Positions 46,581 to 56,615 of a stretch of 64,000 nucleotides of DNA are shown in pieces (the first letter of the stretch is position 1; every line of letters begins with the position of its first letter). Both the position numbers and the translations under genes were made by a program. The DNA is from Luteimonas terrae (GTDB lineage: Bacteria; Pseudomonadota; Gammaproteobacteria; Xanthomonadales; Xanthomonadaceae). Under the pieces are notes generated by a model. The model made no database searches. It was not told where the DNA came from and worked only from the letters and a program-made list of their open reading frames with translations. The stretch lies in assembly GCF_004358165.1 (NCBI RefSeq), contig NZ_SMTG01000002.1, positions 434,001 through 498,000 on the forward strand, read 5' to 3'.

Positions 46581-47876
46581 ATGTCCGCCCAGCCCATCCC
46601 GATGCCGACCGCCTGCCTGTCCGAACCCGTCGCCCTGCCGGAATTCGGCGCCGCCGCGCGCCGCGGCACGCGCCAGGTCCATGTCGGCGGCGTTGCCGTC
46701 GGCGGCGCCGCGCCGGTCGTCGTGCAGTCGATGACCAATACCGACACCGCCGATGTCGCCTCGACGGCCAGGCAGATCGGCGAGCTGTGGCGCGCCGGTT
46801 CCGAACTGGTGCGCATCACGGTCAACAATCCCGAATCCGCCGCCGCGGTGCCGCGCATCGTCGAGCGTCTGGCGATGCAGGGCATCGAAGTGCCGATCAT
46901 CGGCGACTTCCACTACAACGGGCACCAGCTGCTGGCCGGCGAGCCGGCCTGCGCCGAGGCGCTGGCGAAGTACCGGATCAATCCGGGCAACGTCGGTTTC
47001 GGCAAGAAGAAGGATCTGCAGTTCGGCCAGCTGATCGAATTCGCGATGCGCTACGGCAAGCCGGTGCGCATCGGGGCGAACTGGGGGTCGCTGGACCAGT
47101 CGCTGGCCGCCGCGCTGATGGACGAGAACGCGCAGCGCGCCGTGCCCTGGGACGCGGGTCGCGTGCTGCGCGAGGCGCTGATCCGCTCCGCGCTCGATTC
47201 GGCCGAGCGTGCCGTCGAGTTCGGCCTCGGCCGCGATCGCATCGTGCTCAGTGCCAAGGTCAGCGGCGTGCAGGAACTCGTCGCCGTGTATCGGGACCTC
47301 GCCGCGCGCAGCGATTTTGCGCTGCACCTGGGCCTCACCGAAGCCGGCATCGGCTCCAAGGGCATGGTCGCGTCCAGCGCCGCGCTGGCGATCCTGATGC
47401 AGGAAGGCATCGGCGACACCATCCGCATCTCGCTCACGCCCGAGCCCGGCGCGTCGCGGACCAAGGAAGTCGTGGTCGCGCAGGAACTGCTGCAGACCAT
47501 GGGCCTGCGTGCGTTCACGCCGATGGTCACGGCCTGCCCGGGCTGCGGCCGCACGACGTCGGAGTTCTTCCAGGAACTGGCCGGCGTGGTGCAGGACCAC
47601 GTGCGCGAGAAGATGCCCGAATGGAAGATCACCCATCCGGGCGCCGAGACCATGACGCTCGCGGTCATGGGCTGCGTGGTCAACGGGCCCGGCGAATCGC
47701 GCCACGCCAACATCGGCATTTCGCTGCCCGGCACGGGCGAGGCGCCGTCGGCGCCGGTCTTCATCGACGGCGAGAAGGCGGTGACGCTGCGCGGGGAGAA
47801 CATCGCCCACGAGTTCGTGGCGCTGGTCGACGATTACGTGCATCGCACCTACGGCCGCCGCGTCGATGCCGGCTGA
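46581..47876 (+). CDS. ispG: 4-hydroxy-3-methylbut-2-en-1-yl diphosphate synthase
   Basis: Catalyses the penultimate step of the MEP isoprenoid pathway and is a [4Fe-4S] enzyme. The 431-residue protein has [14 protein letters not shown] at the N-terminus, a TIM barrel, and cysteine ligands in [12 protein letters not shown] and [10 protein letters not shown]. It is divergent from the RegB-like kinase with 132 bases between, where its promoter should lie. It overlaps the next gene by 11 bases. Confidence 0.96.
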   Translation: MSAQPIPMPTACLSEPVALPEFGAAARRGTRQVHVGGVAVGGAAPVVVQSMTNTDTADVASTARQIGELWRAGSELVRITVNNPESAAAVPRIVERLAMQGIEVPIIGDFHYNGHQLLAGEPACAEALAKYRINPGNVGFGKKKDLQFGQLIEFAMRYGKPVRIGANWGSLDQSLAAALMDENAQRAVPWDAGRVLREALIRSALDSAERAVEFGLGRDRIVLSAKVSGVQELVAVYRDLAARSDFALHLGLTEAGIGSKGMVASSAALAILMQEGIGDTIRISLTPEPGASRTKEVVVAQELLQTMGLRAFTPMVTACPGCGRTTSEFFQELAGVVQDHVREKMPEWKITHPGAETMTLAVMGCVVNGPGESRHANIGISLPGTGEAPSAPVFIDGEKAVTLRGENIAHEFVALVDDYVHRTYGRRVDAG

Positions 47877-48561
47877 CGGCGACGCCGTCGCCGAGGGATC
47901 GCGCGAGACCGGCGGTCTGCTGCGGCGTCACGGCCTGAAATTCCTGTTGCTGTTCGTCGGCGTGCTGTTGCCGATGTGGGGCTTCATGGAACTCGCCGAC
48001 GAGGTCCATGAGGCCGAGGTGATTCCGTTCGACGAGCCGATCCTGCTGTTCGCGCAGGACATCGCCCGCGACGGCTATACGCGCGTGTTCCTGTTCTTCT
48101 CCGAAATCGGCTACGCCAAGGGCGTGGTGCCGGTCGACATCGGCCTGGTGCTGGTGCTGCTGGCGTTCAAGCGCTGGCGCGACGGCCTCTTCGTCGCGGT
48201 CGCCACGGGTGGGTCGGCGCTGTTGAATCTCGCCACCAAGCGCCTGTTCGCGCGCGACCGGCCCAGCCTGTGGGAATCGATCGCGCCGGAGGCCACCTAC
48301 AGCTTTCCCAGCGGTCATGCGATGGGCTCGATGACGCTGGCGGCAGTGCTGGTCCTGCTGGCCTGGCCGACGCGCGCGCGCTGGTGGGTGATCGCCGCGA
48401 TGGCGGTGTTCGTGCAGATGGTCGGCCTGTCGCGGGTGTATCTGGGCGTGCATTACCCGTCGGACATTCTGGCCGGCTGGGCGGCGGCTTCAGTGTGGGT
48501 GGTCGGGGTGTATCTGGTGATGTATCACCGGCCGCGGTTTGGGCGTAGCGATCGCCGATAG
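47866..48561 (+). CDS. PAP2-family membrane phosphatase
   Basis: A 231-residue inner-membrane phosphatase with about six helices. The three PAP2 motifs are visible: [19 protein letters not shown] and [12 protein letters not shown]. Members dephosphorylate lipid phosphates such as undecaprenyl diphosphate or phosphatidate. Its ATG overlaps the end of ispG, so the link to isoprenoid (undecaprenyl) metabolism is attractive but unproven. Confidence 0.88.
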   Translation: MPADGDAVAEGSRETGGLLRRHGLKFLLLFVGVLLPMWGFMELADEVHEAEVIPFDEPILLFAQDIARDGYTRVFLFFSEIGYAKGVVPVDIGLVLVLLAFKRWRDGLFVAVATGGSALLNLATKRLFARDRPSLWESIAPEATYSFPSGHAMGSMTLAAVLVLLAWPTRARWWVIAAMAVFVQMVGLSRVYLGVHYPSDILAGWAAASVWVVGVYLVMYHRPRFGRSDRR

Positions 48562-48583
48562 GACCTGCCGGTTGCGGTAGTCC

Positions 48584-48745
48584 GCTCCTTCCCCCGCGTG
48601 CGGGGGAAGGCTGGGATGGGGGCAATCCATGCGCGTGGATTGCAATGCATCGAGCGCAATCTCATCGTCGGACGCGCTCGAAACCCGCGAAACCACGATC
48701 GGGCCGTTCGCCCCCACCCAACCCTCCCCCGCACGCGGGGGAGGG
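48584..48745. repeat. Palindromic repeat A, copy 2
   Basis: The left arm GCTCCTTCCCCCGCGTGCGG then GGGAAGGCTGGGATGGGGGC (48584-48622) is mirrored by a right arm at 48710-48745 (GCCCCCACCCAACCCTCCCC then CGCACGCGGGGGAGGG). It lies between the convergent ends of the PAP2 and DUF2939 genes. This is the same family as the copy inside cydD and the copy at 63746-63907. Confidence 0.85.
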
Positions 48746-48764
48746 CTTTGCTCTGCGAGTGCCG

Positions 48765-49298
48765 TCAGATGGGCAGGCGAATGTCGGACAGCTTCCACTG
48801 CAGCCCCTGCCGCGTCAGCACGAATTCGATCGGCCGGTCGCGGTCGTCGCGTACGGTGGCGGTGAAGCGCGAGGGCGAGTGGTAGCGGTAATGGGCGTCT
48901 TCGAGCGGATCGGCACGCGCGGGATCGGGGCCGGTCTGCATCGGCGAGGCGCCTCCCGAAAGACTCCACAGCCGCTGCCCGCGCATCAGCGCGCTCAGGC
49001 CGACCGGGCTGACCATCGCATCGACCCCGACGCCGGCCGCACTGCCGGCCAAGCGCAGGCCGATCGCACCGAGCAGACTCGACTGCATATCGGCCCCGGC
49101 TTCGCGCACGATCGCGTCCTCCAGCTGCAGGCGCAGGCTCTGGCGCAGGGCAGGGAAGTCGATCTGCCGTGACAGGGCACGCGAATCTTCAGTGCGCACC
49201 GCGTCGCGGATCGCATTGATGGTCAGGAACGGGCCGGCGGCGACGTAGCCGAGCAGCAGCACGCAGACCGCGAGGGACAACCAGCCGAGTCGCTTCAT
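48765..49298 (-). CDS. DUF2939-family protein
   Basis: A 177-residue protein with one N-terminal membrane/signal segment (LAVCVLLLGYVAAGPFL) followed by the DUF2939 pattern: TINAIRDAVRTEDSRALSRQ and IDFPALRQSL near residues 28-54. The family is found in the envelope of gammaproteobacteria and has no known function. It is a single gene in a minus-strand stretch with DUF2461 and sbcB upstream. Confidence 0.8.
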   Translation of the reverse strand: MKRLGWLSLAVCVLLLGYVAAGPFLTINAIRDAVRTEDSRALSRQIDFPALRQSLRLQLEDAIVREAGADMQSSLLGAIGLRLAGSAAGVGVDAMVSPVGLSALMRGQRLWSLSGGASPMQTGPDPARADPLEDAHYRYHSPSRFTATVRDDRDRPIEFVLTRQGLQWKLSDIRLPI

Positions 49299-49383
49299 CG
49301 GGATCGCAGCGGGGGAGGCGTCCCGATTGTCGGGCGTCTCACGTCAGTGGCCGCTGAACGATGCGGCGCGTACCGCAGGCCGG

Positions 49384-50070
49384 TCAGAACTCCAGATCCA
49401 GCGCCGCGCACAGATAGTCGACGAACGGTCCCAGCGCGACGAGGTCGGCGGCGATGGTCTGGCGCAGCTTCGGGCCGGTCATCGTGTCGTCGTCGAGCGT
49501 GCGCCAGAACACCCAGTTGCGGTGCTTGAGGTCGTCGATGAACTCGAACTGGGGATCGAAGCCGCGTGGTGGGCGCACCAGCATTTCGCTGGTCTCGAAC
49601 TCGAAGCGCTTGCGCAGCTTCGCGCCGTGCGCGGCGGCCTTCCAGCTGCCGGGGTTGTCGACGATGAACTGCCGCACCTTGCGCTGCGTGTCCGATTCGG
49701 GATGCCACAGGCCGGCGCCGACGAAGCTGCCGCCCGGTTGCAGGTGCACGTAGAACGACGGCGCCGCCGTTTCGCGCCGGCGCGCGTGGAACAGGCGCGC
49801 GCCCTGCCAGGTCTTGTAGGGCGACTTGTCGTTCGAGAAACGCGCATCGCGATGGATGCGGAACAGCGAGCCGCCGACGGTGCGGGTATCGGCGCGGAAA
49901 TGCGGGCTGACGGCGGCGACATCCGGCTGCAGATCGCCGATCAGCCGCAGGAAGGGCTGGCGGACGTGCGCCTCGTAGTCCTCCCGGTGCGCCTCGAACC
50001 AGGGCTTCACGTTGTGCCGCGCGAGTGCGCTCAGGAACTTGAAGCTCTTGTCGGTGAAGTACGTGGTCAT
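49384..50070 (-). CDS. DUF2461-family protein
   Basis: A 228-residue cytoplasmic protein of the DUF2461 (TIGR02453) family: YFTDKSFKFLSALARHNVK at the N-terminus, NDKSPYKTW (about 79-87), and a conserved WHPESDTQRKVRQFI segment. The biochemical role is unknown. Its start overlaps the end of sbcB by four bases. Confidence 0.88.
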   Translation of the reverse strand: MTTYFTDKSFKFLSALARHNVKPWFEAHREDYEAHVRQPFLRLIGDLQPDVAAVSPHFRADTRTVGGSLFRIHRDARFSNDKSPYKTWQGARLFHARRRETAAPSFYVHLQPGGSFVGAGLWHPESDTQRKVRQFIVDNPGSWKAAAHGAKLRKRFEFETSEMLVRPPRGFDPQFEFIDDLKHRNWVFWRTLDDDTMTGPKLRQTIAADLVALGPFVDYLCAALDLEF

Positions 50071-51539
50071 GCAGGGGAGATCGGCAACGTGTGGGCAGGG
50101 TGCAGACGCGCATGCAGGTCACGCCCCCAATCGCCGAGGGCATCGAGCAGCGGCAGGCGGCGTGCGTCGGACGGATCTTCCGCGCGCAGCGCCTCGATCT
50201 GCGTGAAGTAGGACGCGAAATCCTCTTCCGAGCAGGTCGTGCCCGGCGACAGGCGCGTGCGCCGGTAATCGTCCCAGCGCAGCTGCTCCTCGACGGCGAG
50301 CGTCCCGGGCCAGTTGCGCGCGCGGTAGCGCAGCAGCAGCGCGTCGAGCCGCGGGTCCTCGAAGCCGAAATCGCGTGCGCCCAGGAGGTCCGGCGGCGTC
50401 GCCCGGACCTGGGCCATGCGCCGCTTGTCGCCATCGCTGGCAAACCCGTCGTACAGCGCGCCATCGGGATCGGACGGTGCGAACTTGCGCTCGACGGCGA
50501 AGACCTGGCGGATCTTCTCGGCCAAGGCGGGCCCGGCGCTGCGCAGGCGGGCGGCGCGCCGCTCGATGTCGTCCGGATCGATGGCCAGGCGCTCGAAATC
50601 GGCCGGTCGCAGATGGCTCCAGGCCACCAGCGCCGGACAGCGGTTGCTGTGGACCTCCTTGAGCGGAATCCGTGCGACGCCTTCGGGCAGGTCCTCGCGG
50701 CGGACGAACACGCGCGAGGCGATCGTGCCGGCGTCGAGGTCGAGCAGCCAGTCCGGATCGCCGTCGAGATCGAACACGATCACCCGGCTGTCGATGCGCG
50801 GATTGCGTGCGATCGGCAATACCGGCGCCGCGCACAGGCGCGCAGCCGGGTAACGCTGCGAGACGTGGAGCACCGGCGTCATCGCGATGGTGTCGAGCAT
50901 GGTGGCGGCATGGCGCTTGTCGCGCAGCTTCGCCGCGTACTCCCACAGGCGCGGCTGTGCAGCCTTGAACAGGCGTGCCAGGCCGATCAGCGCGCGCACG
51001 TCCGACAGCGCTTCGTGGGCATCGCCCGTGCGCACGTCGTTGGCCGCGGCCAGATGCTCGAGCTTGAACGAGGTCGCGCCGTCCTCGCGCGTCGGCCAGA
51101 CCAGTCCCTCGGGACGCAGCGCGTGCCACAGCCGCATGACGTCGAGCAGATCCCAGCGCGAATTGCCGCTGCGCCACTCGCGCTCGTAGGGATCGTGGAA
51201 ATTGCGGTACAGCCCGAAGCGCACGAACTCGTCGTCGAAGCGCAGCGAGTTGTAGCCCAGCGTGCAGGTCTTCGGCCGCCCCATTTCCTCGGCGATGCGC
51301 GCGAACGCGTCCGCCTCGGTCATCCCGGCCGCCAGCGCGTGCTGCGGGGTGATGCCGGTGATCAGGGTCGCGACGGGCGAAGGCAGCAGGTCGTCGGCTG
51401 GCCGCACGAAGAAGTCGATCGGCTCGTCGATCTGCTCGAGATCGGCGTTGGTGCGGATCGCGGCGAACTGGGCGATGCGCGTGCGGCGCGGATCGGCGCC
51501 GAAGGTCTCAAGGTCGTAGAAAAGAAAACTGTCGTTCAT
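50067..51539 (-). CDS. sbcB: Exodeoxyribonuclease I
   Basis: A 3'-5' single-strand DNA exonuclease (490 residues). The DEDD exonuclease motifs are visible: FYDLETFG at residues 7-14, GYNSLRFDDEFVRFG and AHEALSDVRALIGLA. The SH3-like and helical C-terminal domains follow. The ATG at 51539 gives the canonical start MNDSFLFYDLETFGADP. It is translationally coupled to the DUF2461 gene. Confidence 0.94.
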   Translation of the reverse strand: MNDSFLFYDLETFGADPRRTRIAQFAAIRTNADLEQIDEPIDFFVRPADDLLPSPVATLITGITPQHALAAGMTEADAFARIAEEMGRPKTCTLGYNSLRFDDEFVRFGLYRNFHDPYEREWRSGNSRWDLLDVMRLWHALRPEGLVWPTREDGATSFKLEHLAAANDVRTGDAHEALSDVRALIGLARLFKAAQPRLWEYAAKLRDKRHAATMLDTIAMTPVLHVSQRYPAARLCAAPVLPIARNPRIDSRVIVFDLDGDPDWLLDLDAGTIASRVFVRREDLPEGVARIPLKEVHSNRCPALVAWSHLRPADFERLAIDPDDIERRAARLRSAGPALAEKIRQVFAVERKFAPSDPDGALYDGFASDGDKRRMAQVRATPPDLLGARDFGFEDPRLDALLLRYRARNWPGTLAVEEQLRWDDYRRTRLSPGTTCSEEDFASYFTQIEALRAEDPSDARRLPLLDALGDWGRDLHARLHPAHTLPISPA

Positions 51540-51645
51540 AAGCGGTGCCGTCGGCGCGTCGTTGCGGCAAGCCGTTGCGACGGCGTCATTCCGGTCGGGC
51601 GCGGCAAACTGGTCGAGGCGCGATCGTGGAACAGGAAGCTCTCGC

Positions 51646-53025
51646 TCACCCCGGCACATCCTCCAGCGGGGTCAGCAGCGCATGCACCTCGGCATCGATC
51701 GCAGGCCAGTCGAGCGTGTCGAGCGTGGCATGGCCTGCGGTCGCGCGTTCGAGGATGCCGCGCTGGATGTCGGTACGCGTCATCGCCAGCGAATAGGGGA
51801 TGCGCATGAAGGTGACCATCGCGTAGTGCGGCACGAAGCGACCGGGGTGACGCGCCTGCAGGGCGAGTTCGAGTGCGCGCTGCAGCAGGTAGTCGGCATC
51901 GTCGACGCGGTCGCGCATCTCCAGGTAGTTGTCCAGCGCCATGCGCTGGATTGCCGCGGCATCGGGCTTGCGCTCGGCCTCGAACGCGGCGAACGCCGTG
52001 GTGAGATCGTCGTGCGCATCGAGCTGGCGTGCCAGCGCCACGCAGTCCTCGAAGGCGCAGTTCATGCCCTGGCCGTGGAAGGGCACCATCGCGTGCGCGG
52101 CATCGCCCAGCAGCACCGCGCGTCCGTCGAGGTGCCAGCGGTCGAGATACAGCGTGGCCAGCTGGCCGACCGGATTGGCCGCCCAGTCGCGATCGAATTC
52201 CGGAATCAGCGCGAGCGCGGACGGGAAATCGCGCGCGAAGAACGCGCGTGCCGCGTCGACATCGACCAGCTGGTCGAAGGCCGGGCCACCGTCCGCGCCG
52301 GCGTGATGCGGCAGGAACAGGGTGACGGTGAAGGTTTTCTCGTCGTTGGGCAGCGCGATGCACATGTAGTGCCCGCGCGGCCAGATGTGCAGGGCATTGG
52401 GCTCGATCCGGAAACCGCCATCGGCGGTGGGCGGAATCTCGAGTTCCTTGTACCCGTGGTCGAGGAAATCGCTGCGTTCGCCGAGGTCGCGCACGCGGTG
52501 CATCGCGCCGCGCAACGCCGAGCCCGCGCCGTCGGCGCCCACCAGTGCGTCGAACCGCACCTCGTGCGTGCTGCCGTCGCGCGGATCGCGGAACACGGCG
52601 CGCTTCGAGTCGAAGTTGACCGCGTCCAGGCCGGCGTCGAAATGCAGCCGCGCACCGGCGGCCTCCGCCAGGTCCAGCAGCACGATGTTGAGATCACCGC
52701 GGTGGACCGACCAGATGACCTCGCTGTCGTCGCGGCCGTAGCGCTGCAGTACCGGTTCGGCATCGCCGACGTGCACCATGCGGCCGCGCATCATGATTGC
52801 ATGGTGCATCACCGCGTCGTCGGCGTCAGCCGCGCGCAGGGCATGCCGGCCGCGCTCGGCCAGGGCGAGATTGATCGAACGGCCGCCGCCATAGCCTTGC
52901 ACGCGCGGATCGCCGCGCTTTTCGTACAGATCCACGTCCCAGCCGCGACGCCGCAGCAGGATGCCGAGCAGGGCGCCGGCCAGGCCCGCGCCGATGATCG
53001 TCAGATGGCGGGCAGGTGCGGTCAC
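51646..53025 (-). CDS. kmo: Kynurenine 3-monooxygenase
   Basis: A flavoprotein that hydroxylates kynurenine to 3-hydroxykynurenine with NADPH and oxygen. The 459-residue protein has the FAD motif GAGLAG (12-17), GGRSINLALAERGR (47-60), and the second FAD segment LLGDAAHAMVPFHGQGMN. The GTG start overlaps the kynU stop. It is the last gene of the minus-strand kynurenine operon. Confidence 0.95.
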   Translation of the reverse strand: MTAPARHLTIIGAGLAGALLGILLRRRGWDVDLYEKRGDPRVQGYGGGRSINLALAERGRHALRAADADDAVMHHAIMMRGRMVHVGDAEPVLQRYGRDDSEVIWSVHRGDLNIVLLDLAEAAGARLHFDAGLDAVNFDSKRAVFRDPRDGSTHEVRFDALVGADGAGSALRGAMHRVRDLGERSDFLDHGYKELEIPPTADGGFRIEPNALHIWPRGHYMCIALPNDEKTFTVTLFLPHHAGADGGPAFDQLVDVDAARAFFARDFPSALALIPEFDRDWAANPVGQLATLYLDRWHLDGRAVLLGDAAHAMVPFHGQGMNCAFEDCVALARQLDAHDDLTTAFAAFEAERKPDAAAIQRMALDNYLEMRDRVDDADYLLQRALELALQARHPGRFVPHYAMVTFMRIPYSLAMTRTDIQRGILERATAGHATLDTLDWPAIDAEVHALLTPLEDVPG

Positions 53026-54299
53026 GCGTCGCGCCAGCGGGCGACGGTGCGCACGAAACGCAGCACGTCGGCGTGGGTGTTGTAGAGCGGCGCGGGCGAG
53101 ATGCGGATCACGTCGGGTTCGCGCCAGTCGCCGAGCACGCCGTTGTCGGACAGGTATTCGAACAGGGCGCGGCCCTGCGCGCGGCCCCCGCGCACGCGCA
53201 GGGACAACTGCGCGCCGCGACGTGCGACGTCGCGGGGCGTCGCGATGTCGAGCACGTCGTCCAACTGGCTGCGGATCAGCGTTTCCAGATAGCCGGTCAG
53301 GGCTTCCGACTTCGTGCGCAGCGCGGGCATGCCGGCCTCGGTGAACAGGTCCAGCGATGCACGCAGCGGCGCCAGGCCCAGGATCGGCGGATTGCTGAGC
53401 TGCCAGCCTTCGGCGCCGGGCGTGGGCTGGAAGTCAGGACCCATGCGGAAGCGCGTCGCCGCGTCGTGGCCCCACCAGCCGGCGAAACGCGGGCGATCGG
53501 TCGTCGCGTGGCGCGCATGCAAGAAGGCACCGGCCACCGCGCCCGGGCCGCTGTTGAGGTACTTGTAGTGACACCACACGGCGAAGTCGGCGTTGCTGTC
53601 GTGCAGCCGCAGCGGCAGGTTGCCGGCCGCGTGCGCCAGATCGAAACCGACGATCGCGCCGGCCGCGTGGCCAAGCCGCGTGATCTCCGCCAGATCGAAG
53701 GCTTCGCCGGTGCGGTACTGCACGCCCGGCCACAGCACCAGCGCGACGCGGTGGCCGTGTGTTTCGATCGCCGCGGCGATCGCGTCCATGCCGAACAGCC
53801 CGTCGGCACCGGGCTGCACTTCGATCAGATCGGTCGACGGGTCGAAGCCGTGGAAGCGCACCTGCGATTCGAGTGCATAACGGTCGGACGGAAACGCACC
53901 GGCTTCCGTCAGGATCGCCGGACGTTCGGCGGTCGGACGATAGAAGCCGACCATCAGGAAGTGCAGGTTGGCGGTCAGCGAATTCATCGCGACGACTTCT
54001 TCAGGCTGCGCGCCGACGATCTCCGCCAGCTGCGCACCGACCAGGCCGTGATAGGTCATCCACTGCGAGTTGCCGCGGAAATGGCCTTCGACGGCCTCCA
54101 TCGCCCACTTGTCGAGCACGTCCTCGACCTGCGCGCGCGCGCCGCGCGGCTGCAGGCCCAGCGAGTTGCCGACGAAGTAGGCCTGCTCGACGTCGCCGAA
54201 GCGCGGCATGTGGAACTGCGCGCGGAAACGCTGCAGTGGATCGGCGGCGTCGGCGTGCGCGGCGTAGGCGTCGGAGTACAGCGTGTGCGTGTCGGTCAT
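53022..54299 (-). CDS. kynU: Kynureninase
   Basis: A PLP enzyme that splits 3-hydroxykynurenine into 3-hydroxyanthranilate and alanine. The 425-residue protein has YFVGNSLGLQPRG, FPSDRYALESQ, the PLP-binding DLAHAAGN and Lys246 in HYKYLNSGPGA. It links Kmo to HaaO in the same operon. The tryptophan dioxygenase and formamidase that feed this pathway are not in the window. Confidence 0.95.
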   Translation of the reverse strand: MTDTHTLYSDAYAAHADAADPLQRFRAQFHMPRFGDVEQAYFVGNSLGLQPRGARAQVEDVLDKWAMEAVEGHFRGNSQWMTYHGLVGAQLAEIVGAQPEEVVAMNSLTANLHFLMVGFYRPTAERPAILTEAGAFPSDRYALESQVRFHGFDPSTDLIEVQPGADGLFGMDAIAAAIETHGHRVALVLWPGVQYRTGEAFDLAEITRLGHAAGAIVGFDLAHAAGNLPLRLHDSNADFAVWCHYKYLNSGPGAVAGAFLHARHATTDRPRFAGWWGHDAATRFRMGPDFQPTPGAEGWQLSNPPILGLAPLRASLDLFTEAGMPALRTKSEALTGYLETLIRSQLDDVLDIATPRDVARRGAQLSLRVRGGRAQGRALFEYLSDNGVLGDWREPDVIRISPAPLYNTHADVLRFVRTVARWRDA

Positions 54300-54342
54300 T
54301 TCGAAGTGTCGTCGGGTCCGCGCGGGCGCGGACGTGGGAAGG

Positions 54343-55353
54343 TCAGGCGAACCGCGTCGGCGACAGGCCGAGCCATTCGAGGGCGGTGCCGTGGTAGAGA
54401 CGCGCGCGGTCGGCATCGTCGAGCGCGATTTCTTCGATGCCGGCGCCGGGCACCTGTTCGCCGAGCGGGAAGGGATAGTCGGTGCCGAGCATCACCCGGT
54501 CGGCGCCGCAGGTATCGAGCAGGTACTGCAATGCCCGCGGATCGGCCACCCAGGAATCGAAATACAGCTGCTTGAGATAGCCGCGCGGATTGTGCGGGTT
54601 GTCGGTCGCGACGAGATCGGGCCGCATGTTGAAGCCGTGCTCGATGCGGCCGATCGTGTACGGAAAGCTGCCGCCGCCGTGCGCCATGCAGATCTTCAGT
54701 TTCGGCAGGCGCTGCAGCACGCCGCCGAATATCAGGCAGCAGGCCGCGCGCGACTGCTCGGCCGGCATGCCCACCAGCCACGGCAGCCAGTACTTGGGCA
54801 TCGATTCGCTGCCCATCATGTCCCAGGGATGCACGAGGATCGCCGCGCCCAGATCGGCCGCCGCCTCGAAGAACGGGAACAGCTCGGGCGCGTCGAGATT
54901 CCAGTCGCCGATGTGGCTGCCGATCTGGACGCCCTGCAGGCCGAGCTGGTCGACGCAGCGCTCGAGCTCCTGGATCGCCAGGCGCGGCGACTGCAGCGGC
55001 ACCGTGCCGATGCCGGCGTAGTGGCGTGGATGCGCGGCGACGGTCGCGGCCATGTGGTCGTTGAGCGCGTGGTGCAGTTCCAGCGCATGGGCCGGCTTCG
55101 CCCAGTAGCTGAACATCACAGGCACCGTGCTGATGACCTGCACCTGCACGCCGAAACGCGCGTAGTCGTCGATGCGCTCGCGCGCGTCCCAGGTCTTGGA
55201 CCAGATCTCGCGGAAGAAACGGCCGTCCTTGTAGATGCGGTGGCGGCCGTCGTCGGTGTGGTGGATCACCGGGAACCGCGCCTCGCCGTACTTCGACGCC
55301 AGATCCGGCCAATCGCGCGGCAGGTAGTGGGCGTGGATGTCGATCTTCAGCAT
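54343..55353 (-). CDS. 2-amino-3-carboxymuconate-6-semialdehyde decarboxylase
   Basis: Decarboxylates the ring-cleavage product of 3-hydroxyanthranilate, diverting it from NAD synthesis toward degradation. The 336-residue amidohydrolase-fold enzyme has the zinc motif HAH (His7, His9), a third metal histidine in ILVHPWDMMG, and the late aspartate in MLGTDYPFPLG. The start at 55353 gives MLKIDIHAHYL; two nearby ATGs are alternatives. Position between kynU and haaO supports the role. Confidence 0.93.
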   Translation of the reverse strand: MLKIDIHAHYLPRDWPDLASKYGEARFPVIHHTDDGRHRIYKDGRFFREIWSKTWDARERIDDYARFGVQVQVISTVPVMFSYWAKPAHALELHHALNDHMAATVAAHPRHYAGIGTVPLQSPRLAIQELERCVDQLGLQGVQIGSHIGDWNLDAPELFPFFEAAADLGAAILVHPWDMMGSESMPKYWLPWLVGMPAEQSRAACCLIFGGVLQRLPKLKICMAHGGGSFPYTIGRIEHGFNMRPDLVATDNPHNPRGYLKQLYFDSWVADPRALQYLLDTCGADRVMLGTDYPFPLGEQVPGAGIEEIALDDADRARLYHGTALEWLGLSPTRFA

Positions 55354-55409
55354 GGCCATCATCGTAGACGACCGGCCCGCGGCGATCACGCCGCAGGCGC
55401 ACAGCAGGT

Positions 55410-56030
55410 TCAGGGGGCCTTGGCGGCGGCGCGCTCGCGGCGCAGCGCTTCGATGGTCGGCGGATCGGGTCGGACCGTCTGGCCGGTCGACGCTGCCATC
55501 GTGACGAGGTTGGCGCGCGCTTCGGCCAGGGACGGCGTGCCCATGCGGGCGCGCTCGGCATCGTCGACCGCATCTTCGGCGACCGGGTACAGGAACATGC
55601 CGGTGTCGCTGCCGTGGAACTGGGTGCCGTACCACTGCGGCTGCAGCTGCGCGGTCATCCGGTCCCAGGACGCGGCGATGAGCCAGCGATAGTTCACCCG
55701 CTCGGGATCCAGCGCCGACGCCAACGTCGCCAGCGCGTGCGCGATGCGGTAATCCGCGAGCGTGCTGCCGTGCTGGAACACCATCGCCGCCCGGAAGTGG
55801 TCTTCCGCGCTGCGGACCGCGCCCTCGCGCATCAGCGCCAGCACACGCGCGCGTCGCTCGGCGTCCTCTCGCGCGACACGGTTCCAGTCGATGTTCGCGC
55901 GATCGGCGCGCGCCTGCTGGTCGGCGTCGTACAGCGAGGACAGCTCTGCGTTGTCGGGCTGCTGCGCGTTCGCCGCCGCAGGGACAGCCAGAACGCAGGC
56001 CAGCAACAGCATCGGAATCCAGTGGCGCAT
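55410..56030 (-). CDS. Exported DUF6624-like protein in the kynurenine operon
   Basis: A 206-residue protein with a clear signal peptide (MRHWIPMLLLACVLAVPAAA) and GGAGA before its ATG. The mature part has SLYDADQQARADRANIDW and VFQHGSTLADYRIAHALA, a pattern of DUF6624-like proteins of unknown role. It lies between haaO and the decarboxylase gene on the same strand. A link to kynurenine degradation is not obvious, since the protein is exported and the enzymes are cytoplasmic. Confidence 0.8.
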   Translation of the reverse strand: MRHWIPMLLLACVLAVPAAANAQQPDNAELSSLYDADQQARADRANIDWNRVAREDAERRARVLALMREGAVRSAEDHFRAAMVFQHGSTLADYRIAHALATLASALDPERVNYRWLIAASWDRMTAQLQPQWYGTQFHGSDTGMFLYPVAEDAVDDAERARMGTPSLAEARANLVTMAASTGQTVRPDPPTIEALRRERAAAKAP

Positions 56031-56062
56031 GTAAGGTCTCCAGTCCTTGGAAAATCGGAAGC

Positions 56063-56611
56063 TCAGGTGATGTCGGCGAGCGTGTCCGGGTCGGGATCGT
56101 AGCGCGCGGGACGCGGGTTCAGATGGCCGCAGGCGTCGCAGGTGCGGTGCTCGGTGGAACCGTAGAAGCGGTCGAATACCGGCGGGAAATCCTGCTCGAT
56201 GTCGTGCAGGTGGAAGTACTGCTCGAACAGCTTGTGGTTGCAGCGCTCGCAGAACCACAGCAGGCCGTCCTGCTCGTGCGGCAAACGCTTGCGTTCGATG
56301 ACCAGGCCGATCGAATCGGGCCCGCGCTGTGGCGAATGCGGCATCTTCGGCGGCAACAGGAAGGTCTCGCCGGCCTTGATCGGGATGTCGCGCGGGCGGC
56401 CGTCTTCCTGGATGCGCAGCACCATCTCGCCTTCGAGCTGGTAGAACCACTCCGGGCCTTCCTCCCAGTGGTAGTCGGTGCGCGCATTCGGCCCGCCGAC
56501 AACCATGACGATGAAGTCGCCGTCGTAGATGCACTTGTTGCCGACCGGCGGCTTGAGCAGGTGCCGGTGCTCGTCGATCCACTTGCTGAAATCCAGGGGC
56601 CCGGGAATCAT
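56063..56611 (-). CDS. haaO: 3-hydroxyanthranilate 3,4-dioxygenase
   Basis: Opens the ring of 3-hydroxyanthranilate using Fe(II) and oxygen. The 182-residue cupin has iron ligands His48, Glu54 ([10 protein letters not shown]) and His92 (KMPHSP), and Arg44 for substrate binding. The bacterial C-terminal rubredoxin-like metal site is complete: Cys121/Cys124 (CERC) and Cys158/Cys161 (CDAC). AAGGAG lies seven bases before the ATG. Confidence 0.95.
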   Translation of the reverse strand: MIPGPLDFSKWIDEHRHLLKPPVGNKCIYDGDFIVMVVGGPNARTDYHWEEGPEWFYQLEGEMVLRIQEDGRPRDIPIKAGETFLLPPKMPHSPQRGPDSIGLVIERKRLPHEQDGLLWFCERCNHKLFEQYFHLHDIEQDFPPVFDRFYGSTEHRTCDACGHLNPRPARYDPDPDTLADIT

Positions 56612-56615
56612 CGGC

